Source: a virus
IMG/VR virus record: IMGVR_UViG_3300024346_000108
Coordinates: 1 to 49,245 of that record
Reading direction: 5' to 3' (one strand)
Length of the DNA stretch: 49,245 nucleotides
Below the pieces are notes generated by a model. It saw only the letters and a program-made list of their open reading frames with translations, had not been told where the DNA came from and did no database searches. This document shows, piece after piece, positions 1 through 6,422 of the stretch. The first letter of the stretch is position 1, and the number at the start of each line of letters is the position of its first letter. A program made the translations under genes and the position numbers.

Positions 1-26
1 CCGTCCCCCAAATTTGTTAAGCAGAA

Positions 27-1166
27 TTACTTAACTAGTGTAACCTTAGCCTTTGGATTCTTTGCATTCCACTTCTTAGCGAGTGCATTGAATGATGCTT
101 TGATCTTTGCAAGCTCTGCTGCTGTATCTGCCTTAAGCTTTGCGATTTCTGCATCCTTAAGCGCAAGTGCATCTGCAAGTGCTTTATCTGATGCAAGCTT
201 TGCTGAAACTGCTTCTGCCTTAAGCTTTGCAATCTCTGCTTCTGCTGCCAACTTAGCAGTTGCTGCTGCTGCCTTCTCTGCTGCAAGAGCTGAGGCTGCG
301 GCTGTTGCATCTGCTGCACGTCCTGCCTTCTCTGCTGCTAGCGCTGCTGCTGATGCTGCAAGTTCTCCTGCTAGATCACGAACTGCAATTGACTTTACAA
401 CGCTTGATACTGGAGTATTAAATCCAGCAACTGTTGCTGCAATGTCTCCTGTTGCTGCTGAAACAACCAATGTAGTTGTACCAGTAGTAGGAAGTGTTAC
501 CTTGAATTCTGCTGAACCAAAGTTTGTTAGTGTTGCACCTGTTGTAGCAGTTGTTGTATCAACAGTACCATTTACAATAAGTGATGTAAGTGTCTTTCCA
601 GAAATCTTATTTCCGAATACGTCTGTAGCAGTTGCTGTAACTGTTACTACGCTTGATGTTGATCCAGAATCATTACCAGTAAGTGCTACTGTATTGATCT
701 TTCCTGCTGTACCCTGTACATAGTATGTAAGGGTTGTGCCCTGGTTTGTAATTACAACTGTACCAACTGCTGTTGTCTTTGTGTAGACATAGAATGTTAC
801 TGTTGTGCCTGTACCTGTTGCAATTGTAGTTGAAGCAGATCCTGATGCTGCAGTAACTGGTGCTGCTGCAGTAGCGGTTGCTAGAACAATTGTTGCATTT
901 GTAGCAGTTGCTGATACGCTTGTACCAGTATCAACTGTTGCAACAAATCTTACGACATCGCCATCTTCGATAGAGTTATCTTCTGGGACTGGACGTGTAA
1001 TTGCTGTTGTTGCTGATGTGCCAGTAGTAACAGTTGTCCATGTTGTTGAGCCACCTGATACTGCACCTGTTGATGTTGCAACTGTCATTGGAGCCGCTGA
1101 TGCTGGAGCCACAGCAAGAACTGTTGCACCAAGTACAGAAGCGACTAGAATTGATAGTTTCTTCAT
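27..1166 (-). CDS. Secreted Ala-rich coiled-coil surface-type protein
   Basis: The 379-residue protein begins with a classical Sec signal peptide: two lysines at 2-3, a hydrophobic core to about 20, and an ASA cleavage site at 22-24. The mature part is Thr/Ser/Val/Gly-rich to about 255 and reads like Ig-like beta domains (for example the stretch starting VVTVTATATDVFGNK). Residues about 265-355 are an Ala/Lys/Glu coiled coil, and the end is basic (KKWNAKNPKAK). The start is ATG with GAGGAAAT upstream. It is the last gene of the window, alone behind its own promoter (1232-1260). It resembles host cell-surface proteins more than a virion part. A role in coating the host envelope, superinfection exclusion or virion decoration is inference; no enzyme motif is seen. 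Confidence 0.8.
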   Translation of the reverse strand: MKKLSILVASVLGATVLAVAPASAAPMTVATSTGAVSGGSTTWTTVTTGTSATTAITRPVPEDNSIEDGDVVRFVATVDTGTSVSATATNATIVLATATAAAPVTAASGSASTTIATGTGTTVTFYVYTKTTAVGTVVITNQGTTLTYYVQGTAGKINTVALTGNDSGSTSSVVTVTATATDVFGNKISGKTLTSLIVNGTVDTTTATTGATLTNFGSAEFKVTLPTTGTTTLVVSAATGDIAATVAGFNTPVSSVVKSIAVRDLAGELAASAAALAAEKAGRAADATAAASALAAEKAAAATAKLAAEAEIAKLKAEAVSAKLASDKALADALALKDAEIAKLKADTAAELAKIKASFNALAKKWNAKNPKAKVTLVK

Positions 1167-1231
1167 ATTTGTTTTATTTCCTCTTCAATTGATTTGGTTT
1201 ATATGTGAGCTTATTTCCCACACAAGTCTTA

Positions 1232-1260
1232 ATCATACCAAAAGTACGGATTTGAGTCAA
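1232..1260 (-). promoter_or_regulatory. Sigma-70-type promoter of the secreted-protein gene
   Basis: TTGACT (1255-1260) and TATGAT (1232-1237) are separated by 17 bases. The predicted start near 1225 gives a leader of about 60 bases before the ATG at 1166. Confidence 0.7.
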
Positions 1261-1263
1261 ATC

Positions 1264-1554
1264 CTACTCTGGCCATTTTCCGTCAATTACCATCATGGCA
1301 ATTGCGCTATAGTTCAGATCATCAATAAATGACTCTCTGAGCGTTTCAAACTGCGGCTTATCGTTTTTTCTGACAAAGAAAAGGTTTTTAATTCTTTCAA
1401 ACTTGTCGTGCTTTCTTACGATTAAGCCATTCAGAGCCCCTCCTGGAGCTGATGAAATATTTTTTGGGCCGTAATCCCGATGCTTTCTAATCAGCAGGGT
1501 ATAGGCTTCATCAAAAATCTTCTTTACTTCTTTCTCGAATTCTACCTCAGTCAT
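1264..1554 (-). CDS. Nmad1/DUF1599-like protein
   Basis: This 96-residue protein carries the family-like motif KHRDYGPKNI (about 24-33), followed by GLIVRKHDKFERIKNL and a C-terminal acidic helix with DDLNY. These match what I know of DUF1599, also called nucleotide modification associated domain 1, an all-helical fold related to MazG-type proteins. Phages often carry it near DNA-modification genes. Its start overlaps the end of the upstream gene by eight bases, so it is the last gene of an operon. Its exact reaction is not established; a role in nucleotide metabolism or base modification is inference. Confidence 0.65.
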   Translation of the reverse strand: MTEVEFEKEVKKIFDEAYTLLIRKHRDYGPKNISSAPGGALNGLIVRKHDKFERIKNLFFVRKNDKPQFETLRESFIDDLNYSAIAMMVIDGKWPE

Positions 1555-1753
1555 TTGATTCTGTCAACATTTCTGCTACGCTATTGAAATGAGTCATGAA
1601 TCTATTTATAGTAAAACTCACATACTTCTCAGCACGATTTAAGTTTTCTAACATAACTTCTTGGTCTTCTGGGTCGCTAGAATTCTCAAAAAACTCTGCT
1701 CCAAACTCCGCTACCACTTTCTTAACAATTACTTCTAAGTCGTCGTAATTCAT
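1547..1753 (-). CDS. Small helical protein of unknown function
   Basis: The 68-residue product is acidic and helical with no motif I recognise. I chose the ATG at 1753 because it overlaps the stop of the protease gene upstream as ATGA, and a GGAGG lies about a dozen bases before it. A longer reading from 1795 would add a basic segment that is just the out-of-frame end of the upstream gene. It sits between the HslV-like protease and the Nmad1-like gene, so it may work with either, but nothing in the sequence shows which. Confidence 0.6.
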   Translation of the reverse strand: MNYDDLEVIVKKVVAEFGAEFFENSSDPEDQEVMLENLNRAEKYVSFTINRFMTHFNSVAEMLTESND

Positions 1754-2289
1754 TTTGTGTGTAATACCTCCACTACGTCTATAGGCCCCATACATGAGGT
1801 TGAATATTTAGTTGCTGCATCAACAGCTATTCTTACTCTTTTCTTACCATCTGACCAAGCCTCTGTAGAATGCAAAGAACCATATGCATACTCTGAACCG
1901 CTTCCAACCGATAGATGGTTTGTTGCAAATCTTGTCATAGACATTACACCCGCATCATGTTCATACATTAATCCATTTACGACAATGATCATGCCAAAAT
2001 CTGCTTCTTTATCCTGCGTACTGAACACAAAATGTTCGTCGTAGAATTCTTTAAGTGCTTTAGTAAATTCATTTAACATAAACTTATCTGTATCTTTTTT
2101 TGGTGCTGGAGGAACAAAGTTATACATAACCTTTTCGCCATCCATGCTTCCGTAGTATCCAAAAAGATACTGTCCAGTCTTCCAAACTTTTGGGTGAGCT
2201 AATGGCAATATGATGTTGCTATCAGATGCACCTCTGTCACCTGCAATATATGAACCTTTTGAATTTACTACCGCAACTATGCAGGTCAT
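1750..2289 (-). CDS. HslV/proteasome-beta-like Ntn-hydrolase protease
   Basis: The 179-residue protein starts Met-Thr. Removal of Met would expose Thr as residue 1, exactly as in HslV. In that numbering Asp17 (in IAGDRGAS) and Lys33 (in AHPKVW) fall at the canonical catalytic positions of proteasome beta subunits and HslV. A GSGSEYAYG segment (129-137 with Met counted) matches the conserved Gly-Ser-Gly turn beside the active site. The length is that of a bare HslV fold, without a propeptide. No HslU or proteasomal ATPase is encoded in the window, so it would have to act alone, use a host ATPase, or cleave peptides. The start overlaps the preceding membrane-protein gene (ATGA). Related Ntn hydrolases occur in other actinophages; the substrate is unknown. 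Confidence 0.75.
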   Translation of the reverse strand: MTCIVAVVNSKGSYIAGDRGASDSNIILPLAHPKVWKTGQYLFGYYGSMDGEKVMYNFVPPAPKKDTDKFMLNEFTKALKEFYDEHFVFSTQDKEADFGMIIVVNGLMYEHDAGVMSMTRFATNHLSVGSGSEYAYGSLHSTEAWSDGKKRVRIAVDAATKYSTSCMGPIDVVEVLHTK

Positions 2290-2510
2290 TTATTAATCCA
2301 TTCCACAATTTTTCTAAAATTGCTGTTAATTGTTGTCAACCTACCCATTATACTAATAATAAAAAGAGTTGTCAATACTGGGAATGGATCGCCTGTATCA
2401 TTAATAATCCTATTAAATAGCTCAATGGCTGACCATATAATTAATCCTAGCCATGAAAATACTGCTATTAATAATCCTATTACATACCCTAACTTCTCAA
2501 ACTTATTCAT
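2286..2510 (-). CDS. Small two-helix membrane protein
   Basis: The 74-residue product has two hydrophobic segments, about 8-30 and about 44-57, joined by a polar loop (NRIINDTGDPFP), and a basic C-terminus. This suggests an inner-membrane protein with both ends on one side. It overlaps the protease gene downstream by ATGA and the zinc protein upstream. It could be a lysis accessory, an exclusion protein or a membrane anchor for the adjacent protease; the sequence does not decide. Confidence 0.6.
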   Translation of the reverse strand: MNKFEKLGYVIGLLIAVFSWLGLIIWSAIELFNRIINDTGDPFPVLTTLFIISIMGRLTTINSNFRKIVEWINK

Positions 2511-2746
2511 ATAAGTAATTCACTCGCCACTATTTCTTCGCCTATGTATTTCTTATTTAATACATAATCTTTTACCAATTCCGACCCACTCTGCCTTCCA
2601 GCAATAACTATTGCCCATCTAGGCTCATATCCAGAGGCCAAGCATGTCTCACAAAGCATCAGATTAATGCTTGGTATTAAGTTTGATTTAACTGCGTTAA
2701 TTTTGTTTCTTGCTATACTGCAACTATAGCAAAGGATCTTGTCCAT
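2507..2746 (-). CDS. Small CxxC...CxxC zinc-binding protein
   Basis: The 79-residue protein has paired cysteines CYSC near residue 6 and CETC near residue 32, a probable zinc ribbon, followed by a conserved-looking segment (EPRWAIVIAGRQSG) and a YIGEEI motif near the end. I recall similar small proteins in actinophages but know no function. It overlaps both neighbours by a few bases, as expected for a translationally coupled operon. DNA, RNA or protein binding are all possible. Confidence 0.6.
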   Translation of the reverse strand: MDKILCYSCSIARNKINAVKSNLIPSINLMLCETCLASGYEPRWAIVIAGRQSGSELVKDYVLNKKYIGEEIVASELLI

Positions 2747-2945
2747 CTAGATCTTCCTCAATATGTAGGAAACCTATCTCATCAAGTATTGTAAAATCAT
2801 CACTATCAAAGTAGGTTTGGTATTCTATTCCGTCTTTATTATATTTAATAAGCGAACCATAAGCTCCAAACTGCATAATCACCCCATGAACTTGCTCTTC
2901 ATGAAGCCATACAATTTGATACCGTTCGTTACTTTCGTTTACCAT
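2724..2945 (-). CDS. Small acidic protein of unknown function
   Basis: The 73-residue protein looks like a compact beta-rich domain (YQIVWLHEEQVHGVIMQFGAYGSLIKY quoted only in part: YQIVWLHEEQVHG, then GAYGSLIKY) with an acidic end. Gene overlap on both sides, and an upstream GGAG, support that it is translated. No motif is recognised. Confidence 0.55.
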   Translation of the reverse strand: MVNESNERYQIVWLHEEQVHGVIMQFGAYGSLIKYNKDGIEYQTYFDSDDFTILDEIGFLHIEEDLDGQDPLL

Positions 2946-3192
2946 CTCCAGGAACTCCTTCGAACTCGCATCTTACACCAAAAGATTCTATTACTTTTCT
3001 AACTAATGTTATGTAATCGGTTATAACTACCCTCTGATTAATATCATAGGACATTATATTATCTTCATACATTCTTATAGTTAAAAATTCTGGGTATTCA
3101 ACAATATCAATTAAGATTCCAGGAAAGGGCTTTTTTACTTGCCTTACCGCACCAGCCATTTGTTTGGTATAAAATACCTTACTTCCAGCCAT
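2929..3192 (-). CDS. Small protein of unknown function
   Basis: The 87-residue product begins MAGSKVFYTKQMAGAVRQVKK and continues with a beta-rich core and a basic C-terminus (GDGKRK). It overlaps the WhiB gene upstream by 14 bases and the next gene downstream by 17, so it belongs to the WhiB operon that begins at 3692. I do not recognise the family. Confidence 0.55.
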   Translation of the reverse strand: MAGSKVFYTKQMAGAVRQVKKPFPGILIDIVEYPEFLTIRMYEDNIMSYDINQRVVITDYITLVRKVIESFGVRCEFEGVPGDGKRK

Positions 3193-3493
3193 GTCTTGCT
3201 TTCCACTTTTTCCAAAACTCTTGTGTCTTGTGTGCGTTTCTAGTCTTGTCTATCTTACCTAAAGATAAATAAACTCCGCCCCACACACCGTACTCGCTAT
3301 TTTCAACACCTGCAAGTAGGCAGTCCTTAGCAACTGGACATATCATGCACATCTCATCTATATTCTTAGCCAAGATTGCATCGTTTTCATAATCATCAAA
3401 GAAATAATTTGTTTCGATTCCACTGCATGTAGCAATGTCTGTCCAGTTAATATCTTCTTTGTCTACACCTAAAATATCAAGTATTTCTGACAT
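3179..3493 (-). CDS. whiB: WhiB-like iron-sulfur regulator
   Basis: The 104-residue protein has the four WhiB cysteines: Cys23, then Cys49-x2-Cys52-x5-Cys58, and the signature turn GVWGG (69-73) followed by a basic tail (KTRNAHKTQEFWKKWKARH). WhiB proteins are found only in actinobacteria and their phages, bind a [4Fe-4S] cluster and act with the primary sigma factor. A phage copy is expected to redirect host transcription or mimic a host WhiB during infection, as described for mycobacteriophage WhiB proteins. It is the second gene behind the 3722-3750 promoter and overlaps both neighbours. Confidence 0.9.
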   Translation of the reverse strand: MSEILDILGVDKEDINWTDIATCSGIETNYFFDDYENDAILAKNIDEMCMICPVAKDCLLAGVENSEYGVWGGVYLSLGKIDKTRNAHKTQEFWKKWKARHGWK

Positions 3494-3692
3494 AACGATC
3501 TGGTATCTCCCACTTCCCGTCAGATCTTACTTCAAATCTTTCGTGTATGCACCACTGGCCTTTGATTCTAATTCCATTTTTCTTATACATTCCGCCACTA
3601 TCTTTTCTCCATGAAACGATAGTCCAACCATCCCAATAAAGATTATAATTTTTCTTTACAACCTTATGGGCATAGTCATAATCAAGTATCAT
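3477..3692 (-). CDS. Small protein of unknown function heading the WhiB operon
   Basis: The 71-residue product is rich in Trp, Tyr, Lys and Arg (DGWTIVSWRKDSGG, GQWCIHERFEVRSDGKWEIP) and looks like a small beta-sheet domain. It is the first gene behind the 3722-3750 promoter, with GAGAAAGAAA before its ATG, and overlaps the WhiB gene by 17 bases. No family is recognised. Confidence 0.6.
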   Translation of the reverse strand: MILDYDYAHKVVKKNYNLYWDGWTIVSWRKDSGGMYKKNGIRIKGQWCIHERFEVRSDGKWEIPDRYVRNT

Positions 3693-3721
3693 TAAATTTC
3701 TTTCTCTAGATTCTATTTACT

Positions 3722-3750
3722 ATTATACTAGTTAGAAGAGGTTTCGTCAA
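3722..3750 (-). promoter_or_regulatory. Sigma-70-type promoter of the WhiB operon
   Basis: TTGACG (3745-3750) and TATAAT (3722-3727) are separated by 17 bases. The -35 box lies inside the last codons of the preceding gene (3728-4135). Confidence 0.75.
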
Positions 3751-4135
3751 GATCTTTGTCAAACCAAACTGTATCTTCATTTAGATTTTCTTCCACGAAG
3801 ACTCCAGCCCATATATTCTTATTCATTTCTACAATTTTACGAGACCATGTAAAGCCTGCATCTCCACCCCAAGCATCCCACATAATTCTTCCATTAGAAG
3901 GATTACTTGTATTATTAAAGTCTTCGCCCTTCTTGTCCACCTCATGGCGTGAGAAGAATGAGTACATTCTTTTTACTACAGACAGAGACATGGATCTACC
4001 TGCAACAATATCTGAAGCTCTTCCCCAACCTACTGCTGTACCAGCACCAGTTGCTTTACCTTCTTCTTTCCACTTTAGGGCTCTACGTGCTGCAATCTTC
4101 ATGCCCTCTGTGGGTGCGTATGTTTTCTCTGCCAT
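3728..4135 (-). CDS. Conserved phage protein with W-GG-W motif
   Basis: The 135-residue protein has the order: EGMKIAARRALKWKEE near the start, GGTAVG-like AGTAVGWGRASDI, a helix ending in MYSFFSRHEVDKKGEDF, then GRIMWDAWGGDAGFTWSRKIV (about 83-103). I know this combination as a conserved domain in many phage proteins, often near head genes or inside larger polyproteins, without an assigned function. Here it is a single-domain copy with an acidic tail. It lies between the SNase gene and the WhiB operon. Confidence 0.65.
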   Translation of the reverse strand: MAEKTYAPTEGMKIAARRALKWKEEGKATGAGTAVGWGRASDIVAGRSMSLSVVKRMYSFFSRHEVDKKGEDFNNTSNPSNGRIMWDAWGGDAGFTWSRKIVEMNKNIWAGVFVEENLNEDTVWFDKDLDETSSN

Positions 4136-4145
4136 GTTTATTCCT

Positions 4146-4532
4146 TTATGATAACTTTACGTCTATAGTAGACTTTGACAACTCTTGCTCAGTCCAAAGT
4201 CCTACCTTTGAATCTCCGCCGTAAGGCTTAGCTAAACCTAATCTGATCATTTGATCATTAATACTTTCTTCTGAATCAAGATAGACTACTCCCAGGTATC
4301 TTCCGTACTTGTCTGGCTTTGATACTTCAAGCTTTACAAGCTTTCCTTCCAACAACCCAATCATATAAGTCTTAAGGGCTTTTCCAAAAGCTGTATTCTT
4401 CTCTGCTGTATCAATACCAGCAAGTCTGATTCTCTCTTTATGCCAAACGCTAAATCCTAGATCAATAAACACATCTACTGTGTCTCCATCTATAACCTTG
4501 TCTATCTTTGTAAAGTATGTATACATAGCCAT
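4146..4532 (-). CDS. Staphylococcal-nuclease-like endonuclease
   Basis: The 128-residue protein follows the thermonuclease fold in order. DGDTVD (15-20) supplies the calcium ligands equivalent to Asp19/Asp21. RLAGIDTAE (36-44) supplies Arg36, Asp41 and Glu44, matching Arg35, Asp40 and Glu43 of the staphylococcal enzyme. YGRYLG (76-81) supplies Arg78, matching Arg87. All catalytic residues are therefore present. There is no signal peptide, so it would act in the cytoplasm on DNA or RNA, perhaps host DNA degradation. AAGGAG precedes the ATG, and a promoter (4555-4583) lies directly upstream, overlapping tRNA-Asp. Confidence 0.88.
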   Translation of the reverse strand: MAMYTYFTKIDKVIDGDTVDVFIDLGFSVWHKERIRLAGIDTAEKNTAFGKALKTYMIGLLEGKLVKLEVSKPDKYGRYLGVVYLDSEESINDQMIRLGLAKPYGGDSKVGLWTEQELSKSTIDVKLS

Positions 4533-4554
4533 TTTTTTTCTCCTTGACTATACA

Positions 4555-4583
4555 ATTATACCCTACAAGGCTTGCGATCCCAA
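4555..4583 (-). promoter_or_regulatory. Promoter of the SNase gene, overlapping tRNA-Asp
   Basis: TATAAT (4555-4560) lies 17 bases from TTGGGA (4578-4583). The -35-like box is inside the 3' end of the tRNA-Asp gene, so tRNA and promoter share bases. Confidence 0.55.
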
Positions 4584-4648
4584 ACGGACTTGAACCGTCG
4601 ACCTCCGCCGTGACAGGGCGGCGCTCTAACCAACTGAGCTATGAGACC
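4575..4648 (-). tRNA. tRNA-Asp (GTC)
   Basis: A full cloverleaf can be drawn. The acceptor stem starts GGTCTCA, the anticodon stem is CCGCC/GGCGG around loop CTGTCAC, and the T loop is TTCAAGT. The discriminator is G73, the Asp identity base. No CCA is encoded. Confidence 0.92.
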
Positions 4649-4652
4649 TTGG

Positions 4653-4723
4653 AGCGAGTGACCAGAATCGAACTGGCACCATCTGCTTGGAAGGCAGAAG
4701 CACTACCATTATGCAACACTCGC
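4653..4723 (-). tRNA. tRNA-Gly (TCC)
   Basis: The acceptor GCGAGTG/CACTCGC, anticodon stem TCTGC/GCAGA with loop CTTCCAA, and T loop TTCGATT fit a cloverleaf. The short D loop is typical of Gly. After discriminator T, bases 4652-4650 read CCA on this strand, so this tRNA alone of the five seems to encode its CCA end. Confidence 0.92.
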
Positions 4724-4727
4724 AATG

Positions 4728-4800
4728 CTGGGGATATAGGACTCGAACCTATGACCTAGAAATTAACAGTTTCCCGCTCTGCCGACTGAGCTAATCCCCA
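4728..4800 (-). tRNA. tRNA-Asn (GTT)
   Basis: The acceptor TGGGGAT/ATCCCCA, anticodon stem GGAAA/TTTCT with loop CTGTTAA, and T loop TTCGAGT are all present. It starts with T and has discriminator G73, both usual for bacterial tRNA-Asn. It is four bases from the gene upstream and four from tRNA-Gly downstream. Confidence 0.92.
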
Positions 4801-4804
4801 CTGT

Positions 4805-4981
4805 TTAACCACCCTTTGAGTACCAACCAGAACCTTTTAGATCGATTCCAAAACTTCTATATACCTTTTTCATTGCGCTATCGCATTTAGGGCAGTCTGG
4901 AATAAGCTCTGGGTCAAGGATAGATCTTTGTATCTCTATGATATCTTCAGAGCAATCACATTTATATTCATATATAGGCAT
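4805..4981 (-). CDS. FmdB-type zinc-ribbon protein
   Basis: The 58-residue protein starts MPIYEYKC, the hallmark of the FmdB/CxxC_CxxC_SSSS family, and has a second pair CPKC at 30-33. The first pair is CDC (8-10) rather than the usual CxxC, a shortened knuckle. It ends in GWYSKGG, also typical of the family. I chose the ATG at 4981 because GGAGTAAAT precedes it; a longer reading from 5029 lacks support. Family members are putative regulators of unknown target. Confidence 0.8.
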   Translation of the reverse strand: MPIYEYKCDCSEDIIEIQRSILDPELIPDCPKCDSAMKKVYRSFGIDLKGSGWYSKGG

Positions 4982-4983
4982 AT

Positions 4984-5457
4984 TTACTCCGTATGTGTTG
5001 GCCAAAAGTATAGGCATGTTTCGCAACAAGGATCGTTCAGAGGATCATCGTATGCTGATTGAAAAATTGCATACTCATAAGAATCTTTTCTATACAAATT
5101 TGCTTGATGCGTAGTATTAATTCTACGCAACATTGTTTGATCTTTCATCCAGAATGGCCTATTGTTATGCTCAACGCCTTGAAAGTATACATCTATGGTT
5201 TGATCAATTGCATCTAAATTCTTCTTAAACTTAATTCCTCGTGTATAGCATTCTTTTGCAATAGCATTAAGATAGTTATACAGGACTAACTCAGAACCAC
5301 GCCACATCTTAGTAGCTGGATGATTTCTCCAGCCAGCCGTTTGACCAGCCAAAGCACTGAGGATTTGTCTACCCTCTAGAAGTTGTTTATTTAGTCTTTT
5401 GGAATCTAAAACCATTGCACATTGATCAAAATCGCTGTATGGTAAAAATGTTTGCAC
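4984..5457 (-). CDS. Pyrimidine-dimer DNA glycosylase-like protein (MSMEG_6728 type)
   Basis: The 157-residue protein begins MQTFLPYSDF and has VLDSKRLNKQLLEGRQIL (16-33), GWRNHPATKMWRG (42-54) and HQANLYRKD further on. This is the pattern of the endonuclease-V/pyrimidine-dimer-glycosylase-like family found widely in actinobacteria. The expected role is repair of UV lesions in phage or host DNA, useful for a virus of sunlit water. The start codon is GTG, with CGGAA upstream. A CCETC pair near the C-terminus is an extra feature. Enzyme activity is inferred from the family. Confidence 0.78.
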   Translation of the reverse strand: MQTFLPYSDFDQCAMVLDSKRLNKQLLEGRQILSALAGQTAGWRNHPATKMWRGSELVLYNYLNAIAKECYTRGIKFKKNLDAIDQTIDVYFQGVEHNNRPFWMKDQTMLRRINTTHQANLYRKDSYEYAIFQSAYDDPLNDPCCETCLYFWPTHTE

Positions 5458-5472
5458 CGCAGTTCCGTTCTA

Positions 5473-5706
5473 TTAGTTGCTTGATTCTGACTTCTTGTTA
5501 ATTGTATCACGTTTATCAATGGTTGTAAAGGACCATGATTTTAATTTTTCTTCATTCTTTGCATAGTGGTGTCCACAGAAATATAATTCTCCAGACAATC
5601 CTTTTACATAAACAAATGCTTGTGCTCCGCATGAGTCACATCGATCTTTAGCAGTAAGCTCAATCTCTTCCTGCTTATTTTCCACCAACTCTTCTGTTAT
5701 TGTCAA
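5473..5706 (-). CDS. DUF7455-like small zinc protein
   Basis: The 77-residue protein has the pattern LTAKDRCDSCGAQAFV (18-33) and LYFCGHHYAK (41-50), giving Cys23, Cys26, Cys44 and His46/His47 as likely zinc ligands. This matches a short actinobacterial family (DUF7455) of unknown role. The start is TTG at 5706, supported by GGAGAGGAG seven to eight bases upstream and by a TTGA overlap with the stop of the gene before it. Confidence 0.72.
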   Translation of the reverse strand: MTITEELVENKQEEIELTAKDRCDSCGAQAFVYVKGLSGELYFCGHHYAKNEEKLKSWSFTTIDKRDTINKKSESSN

Positions 5707-6290
5707 GCAAATGCTCCTCTCCAGAACTCGCTCTTCTTTTTCTTTTTCTTCTTGTCGTGTGATTCGCCATCTTCATCATCTTCATCCATAGACTTCGCTG
5801 TATCTGGATCTGGTCTCATAGATGCTTCTGGCTCTTCCAATCTCATATCTGCTAATGCTTTTTCTGCTTCTTCTCTATTTAAGTAGCATAGTACGGTTGT
5901 TCCATCTTTTTCTACAAGTGCTACACCTTCGCACTTTGGATGCTCTTCGACAATTTCAAATCTATCTCCAGCGGCTTTGGTAGTCTTGTCTTTTGGAACA
6001 CAGTTTGGAACTCTTTTGCCGTCTTTTGTTTTCCAGCCAATCTGCTCATAGCCTTCCCAGCATGGACCTTGAGCTTTTTCAATCTCTGAATCTGGGCAAC
6101 ACTTTAATATTGCTGAATCAACATCGTAGGAGTTATCTTTGTTGGTAGAAGTATATATTGCTGCTTGCTGTGCTCTTGCACCAGCTTTGGTTTTATGGCA
6201 ACCATGAACCTTGCCAGTATCACCAACTACTGGATATCCAGAACAACCGTGTGTTCCTCTAGCACCCACTGTATATCTACCTTTTGGCAT
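5703..6290 (-). CDS. Cys-rich protein with prohead-type motifs and poly-Lys end
   Basis: The 195-residue protein has three parts. Residues 1-45 hold GCSGYPVVGDTG, then CHKTKAGARAQQAAIYTS, a segment seen in phage prohead-associated proteins. The middle has CCPDSE and GPCWEGYEQIGWKTKDGKRVPNCVP, a motif that recurs at the ends of phage capsid-maturation proteins. The C-terminus is acidic and ends with a run of seven lysines before SEFWRGAFA. AAGGAGAG precedes the ATG, and a strong promoter (6313-6341) drives it. A virion or assembly role is plausible, but it lies far from the head genes. Confidence 0.62.
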   Translation of the reverse strand: MPKGRYTVGARGTHGCSGYPVVGDTGKVHGCHKTKAGARAQQAAIYTSTNKDNSYDVDSAILKCCPDSEIEKAQGPCWEGYEQIGWKTKDGKRVPNCVPKDKTTKAAGDRFEIVEEHPKCEGVALVEKDGTTVLCYLNREEAEKALADMRLEEPEASMRPDPDTAKSMDEDDEDGESHDKKKKKKKSEFWRGAFA

Positions 6291-6312
6291 AATCTCTCCT
6301 TTGTATATCTAT

Positions 6313-6341
6313 ATTATACTTTATTAAAATAAAGAAGTCAA
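6313..6341 (-). promoter_or_regulatory. Near-consensus sigma-70-type promoter
   Basis: TTGACT (6336-6341) and TATAAT (6313-6318) are 17 bases apart. It lies between tRNA-Arg and the gene starting at 6290. Confidence 0.8.
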
Positions 6342-6343
6342 TG

Positions 6344-6416
6344 CGCCCTCGGCAGGAATCGAACCTGCGACCTGCGGATTAGAAGTCCGTCGCTCTGTCC
6401 CCTGAGCTACGAAGGC
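6344..6416 (-). tRNA. tRNA-Arg (TCT)
   Basis: The acceptor GCCTTCG/CGAGGGC, D stem GCTC/GAGC, anticodon loop CTTCTAA and T loop TTCGATT fold as a cloverleaf, with one mismatch at the top of the anticodon stem. The anticodon TCT reads AGA, a codon favoured in A+T-rich genes. No CCA is encoded. Confidence 0.9.
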
Positions 6417-6422
6417 ATAAGC

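Noticed and set aside
88-1332. Long plus-strand ORFs of 211 and 175 residues
   Set aside because: They are mirror readings of the low-complexity, Ala/Thr-rich secreted-protein gene; no ribosome site and no motif; all other genes are on the minus strand.
4544-4759. Plus-strand ORF of 71 residues (LEPSTSAV type)
   Set aside because: This is the well-known false ORF antisense to tRNA genes.
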